From Chromobacterium violaceum ATCC 12472 (GTDB lineage Bacteria > Pseudomonadota > Gammaproteobacteria > Burkholderiales > Chromobacteriaceae): DNA of 64,000 bases. Location: positions 1,869,752 to 1,933,751 of the forward strand of contig NC_005085.1 of NCBI RefSeq assembly GCF_000007705.1, written 5' to 3'. Under the pieces are notes generated by a model. The model worked only from the letters and a program-made list of their open reading frames with translations. It made no database searches and was not told the origin of the DNA. Positions 58,870 through 64,000 of the stretch are shown here, piece after piece. Made by a program: the position numbers and the translations under genes. Each line of letters opens with the position of its first letter. Position 1 is the first letter of the stretch.

Positions 58870-59769
58870 GTGGATCGTTTCCATTGGATGAGCGTTTTCG
58901 TCGCCGTGGCGGAGGAAGAGGGTTTCGCCGGGGCGGCGCGCAGGCTCAAGCTGTCGCCGCCGGCGGTGACGCGCGCGGTGGCGGCGCTGGAGGAAAACCT
59001 GGGCGTGCGCCTGCTTAACCGGACGACCCGTTACGTCAGGGTGACCGAGGCCGGCGCGCGCTACCTGGACGACGCGCGCCGCATCCTGGCCGCGGTGGAG
59101 GAGGCGGAGGAGACGGCGGCCGGCATCAACGCCGAGCCGCGCGGGCTGATCCGGCTGACCGCGCCCATGTTGTTCGGCCGGCTGTACGTGATGCCGGCGG
59201 CGCTGGATTTCCTGCGGCAATACCCGCAGGTGGAGGTGGAGGCGCTGCTGCAGGACCGCGTGGTGAATTTGATGGAGGAAGGGCTGGACGCGGCGGTGCG
59301 CATCGGCCATCTGCCCGATTCGTCGCTGCGGGCGATCAAGGTGGGAGAGGTGAGGCGAGTGACGTGCGCGTCGCCGGATTACCTGGCGCGCCATGGCGAG
59401 CCGGAGACGCCGGAGGCGCTGGGCGGGCACGCGGTGATCGCCTCCACCGCCGCGTCGTCGACGCTGGAGTGGAAGTTCGGCCCAGGGGGCGGCCATCGCC
59501 TCCGCGTCAGGCCGCGGCTGGCGGTCAGCAGCAACGACGTCGCGATAGACGCCGCTTGCGGCGGCTTCGGCGTTACCCGGGTGATGTCCTACCAGGTGGC
59601 GGAAGCGCTGGCGGCCGGCAAGCTCAAGCGCGTGCTCGTCCCTTACGAGAGCGAGCCCTTGCCCATCCACATCGTCCACGCGGAAAGCCGCCACGGCTCG
59701 ACGCGGATGCGCCGCTTCATCGATTTTCTGGCCGAGCGGCTGCGCGCCGACCCGCGGCTTACAGGTTGA
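58870..59769 (+). CDS. LysR-type transcriptional regulator
   Basis: This LysR regulator of 299 residues starts at a GTG. The winged-helix N-terminus is GFAGAARRLKLSPPAVTRAV, with ALEENLGVRLLNRTTR after it; the substrate-binding half has LIRLTAPMLFGRLYVMPAAL and AVRIGHLPDSSLRAIKVG. It is of the CrgA-like branch. It is divergent from the AhpD-like gene and convergent with the fusion oxidoreductase, overlapping its 3' end by 11 bases. The AhpD gene is its most likely target. Confidence 0.93.
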   Translation: MDRFHWMSVFVAVAEEEGFAGAARRLKLSPPAVTRAVAALEENLGVRLLNRTTRYVRVTEAGARYLDDARRILAAVEEAEETAAGINAEPRGLIRLTAPMLFGRLYVMPAALDFLRQYPQVEVEALLQDRVVNLMEEGLDAAVRIGHLPDSSLRAIKVGEVRRVTCASPDYLARHGEPETPEALGGHAVIASTAASSTLEWKFGPGGGHRLRVRPRLAVSSNDVAIDAACGGFGVTRVMSYQVAEALAAGKLKRVLVPYESEPLPIHIVHAESRHGSTRMRRFIDFLAERLRADPRLTG

Positions 59770-61741
59770 TTTCCAGCTTGCCCGAGCCTTCGGCCGGGTA
59801 GGCGCAGCACAGCAGAATCTCCCCGGATCGGGCGGCGTATTCCGGCGGCTGCAGATAGGTCGCCTCGCCGGACAGCAAGGCGGCGCGGCAACTGCCGCAA
59901 GCGCCGCCGCGGCAGCTGAAGTCGGGGTTCAGGCCGCAGGACTCGGCCAGCTCCAGCAGGCTCTGGCCCGGCCGCCATTCGGCGTCGATTGACGATGCCG
60001 AGAAACGCACCGGCACGGCATGGTCGGCCGGCGGCGGCCGCTTGCCCGCGACCTGGCCGATCCGTTGGATACCGGCCGGGCCGAAGGCTTCGGCGTGGAT
60101 GCGCTTATCGTCCACGCCCGCGGCGATCAACTGTTCGTACAGCGCTTGCATGAAGCCGGCCGGGCCGCACAGATAAAAGTCCCCATCCAGGCTCAGGCCA
60201 TTGCGGCGCAGCAGGTCGATATCGACATGGCCGGCATGCTGGTAGTCGACGCCGAGGCGGCGTCCGGTTTCCGGCTGGCTCGCCGCCTTGACGATGCGCA
60301 GCCGGCCGGCGGCCTTGGCCTGCAGCGCTTCCAGCTCGGCGTCGAACGCGCGCTCGGCGATGGTGCGGGTGGCGTAGGCCAGCAGCGTGGGCGGCATGGC
60401 GGCGGGACGCGCCGTCAGCTGGTGCAGCATCGCCAGCAGCGGGGTGATGCCGATGCCGCCGGCCAGCAGCGCGATCGGGCGGTCGGCGCGCGCCAGCGTG
60501 AAGTCGCCGCGCGGCGGCAGCGCCTCGACGATGTCGCCCGGCGCCAGCTGGTGCAGCCGGGCGGACGCCTTGCCCTGGCGCTTGACGCTGATGCGGTAGC
60601 CGCCGGTTTGCGACAGCGTGTAGTTGCGCATCCGCACGCCGTCCACGCCCGCGACTTTCAGGCTCAGGTGCTGGCCGGGCAGGAAGGGCGGCGGGGCCGA
60701 GCCGTCGGCCGGCTCAAGATAAATGGAGCGGACGGCGTCGCTCTCGTCCTCGGCATGGACCACCCGCAGCGGCAGCCATTGCCGCTCCGGCGCGGCGTGC
60801 GGCCAGGCGCCGGTGGCGAGCGCGAACGGCGAGTATTCGCGCAGCGTCCAGCGCAGGGCCAAGGCGTTGCGGCGGCGGACCACGCGCTCGACGCGAAAGG
60901 TCCACCAGCGCTCAGCGCCGGCGAACGGCGGCGGGGTCTCGGTGTCCGGCACCTCGGCGCGGCCGGCCAGCTGCAGCGTGTCGCCGCTGGCGAAATCGAC
61001 GAACAGCAGGCCGGCGCGCGGCTGCAGCAGCAGATTGCCCAGGGTGTTGAAATAGCCGTTGCCGGCGAAGTCGGGGATGGTCAGCGTGTCGCCATCCATC
61101 TTGACGAAGCCGGGCTTGCCGCCGCGGTGCGAGGCGTCGGCCTGCCAGCGGCCATGGCTGTCTTGAACGGCGCTGGCGACGAAGAAGGTGTCGGCGGCGG
61201 CGATGGCGGCGCGCGCGTCGTCGTCAAGCTCGTCCATCCACTCGACCGAACCCAGGATGCGCGGACCCGGCTCGCGGGAGAATTCGAACTCGCGCAGCTG
61301 GATGTACTTGGGGCAGTTGCCGAACGATTGGCCGACGGCGACGGCGAAGCCGCCGTCGTCCATCGCCGTCAGTTCGCCGTTCATCCGGTTGCGGCGGCGG
61401 GTATGCAGCTCGATGCCGAGCAGGCCCACCGCCGCGCCGGGACGCAGGCAGTCGCGCAGCGGGTCGGCGGGACTGGGCTGCGCGGCGATGCGCAGGCTGC
61501 GGGGATCGGGCGAGTCGACGAAGCCGGGGCGCCCCTCGACGATTCCCGCCCACGGCCTGCCGGCCTCGTCCACCGCCGCCATCACCATGAAGGGCAGTTG
61601 GCGGAAGAAGTCGCGATGCTGTTCCGGCATGTGGTCGCGCACCACGCGTGGGCCTGTCGCCGCCATGTGCTCCAGGCTGCCGGCGCGGCGTTGCATTTCC
61701 CGTTCGCCGGAGTGCCAGGGGATGGGAGGGGAGTCGGACAT
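59759..61741 (-). CDS. Fusion oxidoreductase: PNPOx-like domain, FNR-type reductase and 2Fe-2S ferredoxin
   Basis: A 660-residue protein joins three parts. Residues 1-300 form a pyridoxamine-phosphate-oxidase-like, flavin-binding split barrel (FFRQLPFMVMAAVDEAGRPW, GNCPKYIQLREF). The middle is a ferredoxin-NADP reductase module (MRNYTLSQTGG for flavin, LLAGGIGITPLLAMLH for NADPH). The C-terminus is a plant-type ferredoxin with cysteines in NPDFSCRGGACGSCRAALL and LCCAYP. Electrons would pass from NAD(P)H via flavin to the iron-sulfur centre. The substrate of the first domain is unknown. A GST gene lies 16 bases upstream in the same operon. Confidence 0.88.
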   Translation of the reverse strand: MSDSPPIPWHSGEREMQRRAGSLEHMAATGPRVVRDHMPEQHRDFFRQLPFMVMAAVDEAGRPWAGIVEGRPGFVDSPDPRSLRIAAQPSPADPLRDCLRPGAAVGLLGIELHTRRRNRMNGELTAMDDGGFAVAVGQSFGNCPKYIQLREFEFSREPGPRILGSVEWMDELDDDARAAIAAADTFFVASAVQDSHGRWQADASHRGGKPGFVKMDGDTLTIPDFAGNGYFNTLGNLLLQPRAGLLFVDFASGDTLQLAGRAEVPDTETPPPFAGAERWWTFRVERVVRRRNALALRWTLREYSPFALATGAWPHAAPERQWLPLRVVHAEDESDAVRSIYLEPADGSAPPPFLPGQHLSLKVAGVDGVRMRNYTLSQTGGYRISVKRQGKASARLHQLAPGDIVEALPPRGDFTLARADRPIALLAGGIGITPLLAMLHQLTARPAAMPPTLLAYATRTIAERAFDAELEALQAKAAGRLRIVKAASQPETGRRLGVDYQHAGHVDIDLLRRNGLSLDGDFYLCGPAGFMQALYEQLIAAGVDDKRIHAEAFGPAGIQRIGQVAGKRPPPADHAVPVRFSASSIDAEWRPGQSLLELAESCGLNPDFSCRGGACGSCRAALLSGEATYLQPPEYAARSGEILLCCAYPAEGSGKLEINL

Positions 61742-61757
61742 TCGCGGTTCCTGTCAT

Positions 61758-62372
61758 TTAAGCGTTGGCGGGCGGCATCGCCACGAAGCCGGGCAGCGCC
61801 TCGACGCGGGCCAGCCAGGCGCGGACATGCGGATACGGCGCCAACGGAATGTCGCCTTCCGGCGCGTGCGCGGTGTAGGTGTAGAGCGCGACGTCGGCGA
61901 TGGTGGCGGCGTCGCCGGCCAGGAAGGGGCGTTCGGCCAACTCCTCGTCCATCACCTGGAGAAGCGCCCTGGCTCGGCTGGCGGCCAGTTCGTAGTCCAG
62001 CGGCACGCCGCGCCATTTGTGCAGCCGCGCCTGGGCGGCGCCGAAGGCCAGCGGGCCGGCGGCGGCGGACAGCCAGCGCTGGACGCGGGCTTCGCGGACG
62101 GGATCGGACGGCAGCCAGTCGCCGTGGCCGTAGCGGCGCGCCAGGTAGACCAGGATGGCGTTGGAGTCGGCGATGACCTCGTCGCCATCGACCAGCACCG
62201 GAATCTGGCCGAAACGGTTCAGCTTGAGGAAGGCCGGCTGTTTATGCTCGCCTTCGCGCAGATTGACCGGAACGGCTTCGTACTCCAGGTCCAGCAGCGA
62301 CAGCATCAGCCGGGCGCGGTGGCTGTGGCCGGACAGGGCGAAATCGTACAGTTTGATGTCGGCGGGGGACAT
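61758..62372 (-). CDS. Glutathione S-transferase
   Basis: This 204-residue two-domain GST has the N-terminal thioredoxin-like domain (LYDFALSGHSHRARLMLSLL) and the glutathione-binding NRFGQIPVLVDGDEVIADSN, with the catalytic Ser/Tyr at the N-terminus. The C-terminal helical domain has PFLAGDAATIADVALYTYTA. It is of the beta/theta-like bacterial type. ATG at 62372 follows GGAGAAAAGC. It forms an operon with the fusion oxidoreductase, suggesting detoxification of an electrophile or xenobiotic. Confidence 0.92.
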   Translation of the reverse strand: MSPADIKLYDFALSGHSHRARLMLSLLDLEYEAVPVNLREGEHKQPAFLKLNRFGQIPVLVDGDEVIADSNAILVYLARRYGHGDWLPSDPVREARVQRWLSAAAGPLAFGAAQARLHKWRGVPLDYELAASRARALLQVMDEELAERPFLAGDAATIADVALYTYTAHAPEGDIPLAPYPHVRAWLARVEALPGFVAMPPANA

Positions 62373-62485
62373 GCTTTTCTCCTTGTGGCGGAAGCGGAAC
62401 ACGGCCACGACTTTGCCTGATGGCGGTTAAAAGCTGAATCGCCGTCAAGGACAATGGATTATTCCATTATCTGAAATAAACCGGA

Positions 62486-62998
62486 TCAGCCGCGCGGTGC
62501 CTCCAACGCCGCCAGCAGTTCGGCCAGCCGTTTTTCCAGCGCGTCTACGCTGCGCGCCGGCAGCGCGGACAATATCGCGTGCTCGTTGACGACATGGCCT
62601 TCCAGCGCGCGCTCCACCAAGGCGAAACCTTCCCCGCTCAATCTCACCAGCGTGCTGCGGGCGTCCTGGCTGCTGGCTTCGCGCACGATCCAGCCCTTGC
62701 CTTCCAAAACTTTAAGCCTGTGGGTCATGGTGCCCGAAGTGACCATCAGCGACGAGAACAATTCTGTCGGCGCCAGCTGGTAGGGCGCGCCGGCGCGGCG
62801 CAGTGTGGCCAGCACGTCGAACTCCCAGCCGCTGAGTCCGTATTCGGCGAACACCTCGTCCAGCCGTTGCGACAACAGCGCGGCGCAGCGGCTGAGCCGG
62901 CCTATCACCCCCATCGGACTGACATCCAGGTCCGGCCGCTCGCGCGCCCACTGTTCGAGTATGCGGTCCACCGCGTCGCCGCCTCTGGCATCGCTCAT
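62486..62998 (-). CDS. MarR-family transcriptional regulator
   Basis: This winged-helix dimeric repressor has 170 residues. Family blocks are GLSGWEFDVLATLRRAG, the recognition helix region ELFSSLMVTSGTMTHRLKVL and the wing GWIVREASSQDARSTLVRLS. ATG at 62998 follows AAGGAGA. It is divergent from the EamA transporter, and three related palindromes lie between them, so it should repress both itself and the exporter until an aromatic or phenolic ligand binds; the ligand is unknown. Confidence 0.95.
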   Translation of the reverse strand: MSDARGGDAVDRILEQWARERPDLDVSPMGVIGRLSRCAALLSQRLDEVFAEYGLSGWEFDVLATLRRAGAPYQLAPTELFSSLMVTSGTMTHRLKVLEGKGWIVREASSQDARSTLVRLSGEGFALVERALEGHVVNEHAILSALPARSVDALEKRLAELLAALEAPRG

Positions 62999-63010
62999 GC
63001 CGTCTCCTTG

Positions 63011-63068
63011 TCTTGAATTCAAGATTTATTTGCCTTGAATTCGAGATAAATGTTATCTTGAATTCAAG
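63011..63068. promoter_or_regulatory. Three MarR-type palindromic operators
   Basis: CTTGAATTCAAG (perfect) occurs at 63012-63023 and 63057-63068, and a near-perfect CTTGAATTCGAG at 63034-63045. Centres are 22 and 23 bp apart, about two helical turns, so three dimers could bind one DNA face. They fill the 113-bp gap between the MarR gene and the exporter. Confidence 0.85.
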
Positions 63069-63111
63069 TTAACTGTGATCGGGATTATAAACCCCGAAGA
63101 GAGGATTGCCC

Positions 63112-63990
63112 ATGTCTGCGAAAACCGAAGCCGGACACTGGCGGGATGTGCTGCTCACCGCGCTCACCCCGGTGATCTGGGGCTCCACCTATATCGTCAC
63201 CACCCAATTGCTGCCGCCGGACCGTCCGTTCACCGCTGCCTTGCTGCGGGTGCTGCCGGCGGGCCTGCTGCTGGTGTGGATGGGCGGGTGGCGGCCGCGC
63301 GCATCGGAATGGGGCAGGCTGTTGATCCTGTCAGCGCTCAACATCGGCGCGTTCCAGGCCTTGCTGTTCGTCGCCGCCTACCGTTTGCCGGGCGGCCTGG
63401 CCGCCGTGGTGGGGGCCTGTCAGCCCTTGCTGGTGATGGCGCTGGCCTGGCGGCTGGACAGCAGGCGTCCGGCGGCGATGGCCTTGTGGGCCAGCCTGTC
63501 CGGCGTGGCCGGTATGGCGGCGCTGCTGCTGTCGCCGGGTTCGAGCTGGGACGGCCTGGGCATGCTGGCGGCTTTCGGCGGCGCGGTATCGATGGCTTGC
63601 GGCACTTATCTGACGCGGCGCTGGCGATTGTCGGCGCCGGTGACCGCGTTGACTGGCTGGCAACTGGCGCTGGGCGGCCTGATGCTGCTGCCGCTGGCGA
63701 TGGCCATCGATCCGCCGCTGCCCAGCCTGGGCTGGACGCAGGTGGCAGGCTATGCCTACCTGGCGCTGTTCGGCGCGCTGCTGGCCTACCTGTTGTGGTT
63801 CCGCGGCATCGCGCGGCTGTCGCCGGTGGCGGTGTCGTCGCTGGGCCTGCTCAGCCCGCTGACCGCGGTGATCCTGGGTTGGGCGTTGCTGGGGCAGGCG
63901 TTGTCCGCGCAATCGCTGCTGGGCATGGCGGTGGTGTTGGCCAGCGTGCTGGCGGTGCAGTGGGGCATGATGAATGCCGCGCCAAAGTAA
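63112..63990 (+). CDS. EamA-family (DMT) exporter
   Basis: This 10-helix drug/metabolite transporter of the EamA family has 292 residues, two tandem EamA repeats. The N-terminal signature LTPVIWGSTYIVTTQLLPPD and the second-repeat VAGYAYLALFGALLAYLLWF are clear. ATG at 63112 is taken; a TTG two codons earlier is less likely. Its control by the divergent MarR suggests an exporter of a toxic small molecule or amino-acid-like compound. The gene ends 10 bases before the window end. Confidence 0.94.
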   Translation: MSAKTEAGHWRDVLLTALTPVIWGSTYIVTTQLLPPDRPFTAALLRVLPAGLLLVWMGGWRPRASEWGRLLILSALNIGAFQALLFVAAYRLPGGLAAVVGACQPLLVMALAWRLDSRRPAAMALWASLSGVAGMAALLLSPGSSWDGLGMLAAFGGAVSMACGTYLTRRWRLSAPVTALTGWQLALGGLMLLPLAMAIDPPLPSLGWTQVAGYAYLALFGALLAYLLWFRGIARLSPVAVSSLGLLSPLTAVILGWALLGQALSAQSLLGMAVVLASVLAVQWGMMNAAPK

Positions 63991-64000
63991 GGGAGTTTGC

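Overview
This is a GC-rich chromosomal window from a betaproteobacterium of the Neisseriales. It is most likely a Chromobacterium close to C. violaceum. The strongest single clue is a 114-residue LecB-type lectin (25586-25930) that carries the SAA sugar-specificity loop I recall for the C. violaceum lectin CV-IIL. The Fe(II)/2-oxoglutarate Kdo hydroxylase, the leucine catabolic cluster and the overall codon bias fit the same assignment. No rRNA or tRNA gene was seen.

Layout. 1-5.8 kb: an unrecognised protein that may start outside the window, a GNAT remnant, a small protein paired with a two-HD signalling protein, a GNAT enzyme, an AT-rich orphan gene and selO. 5.9-16.9 kb: a complete type I secretion operon (outer-membrane channel, ABC exporter, membrane-fusion protein) followed by its probable cargo, a 2091-residue Ig-repeat adhesin with three near-identical 507-bp repeats. 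17-31 kb: mostly housekeeping genes, namely ygiQ, the Kdo hydroxylase, a GNAT-methyltransferase pair, glnS, a UshA-like lipoprotein, lecB, a phosphofructokinase, cysS, rpmE and an ArnT-like membrane glycosyltransferase. 31.0-41.5 kb: a full type I-F CRISPR-Cas locus on the minus strand, in the order cas1, cas2-3, csy1, csy2, csy3, csy4, leader, then 27 identical repeats. The far end of the array abuts a LysR 3' remnant.

42.7-52.9 kb: a leucine/isovalerate degradation cluster on the minus strand. It holds isovaleryl-CoA dehydrogenase, both methylcrotonyl-CoA carboxylase subunits, methylglutaconyl-CoA hydratase, HMG-CoA lyase and acetoacetyl-CoA synthetase, with three small accessory genes interspersed and a palindromic operator candidate upstream. 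54.3-58.1 kb: a LytS/LytTR-type two-component system beside an OFA-family MFS transporter, like E. coli YpdA/YpdB and its target YhjX brought into one locus. 58.2-64 kb: a redox/stress group with an AhpD-like protein, a LysR regulator, a flavin/2Fe-2S fusion oxidoreductase, a GST, and a MarR regulator divergent from an EamA exporter with three evenly spaced palindromes between them.

The most unusual signal is in the 215-bp gap between cas3 and csy1. Two degenerate copies of the CRISPR repeat lie 40 bp apart, in inverse orientation to the array. They bracket a 12-nt 'spacer' whose sequence matches a nearby CC-flanked site next to the putative csy promoter, with mismatches only at positions 6 and 12. 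This is what a cas-autoregulating mini-crRNA would look like. A simple tandem duplication is the main alternative.
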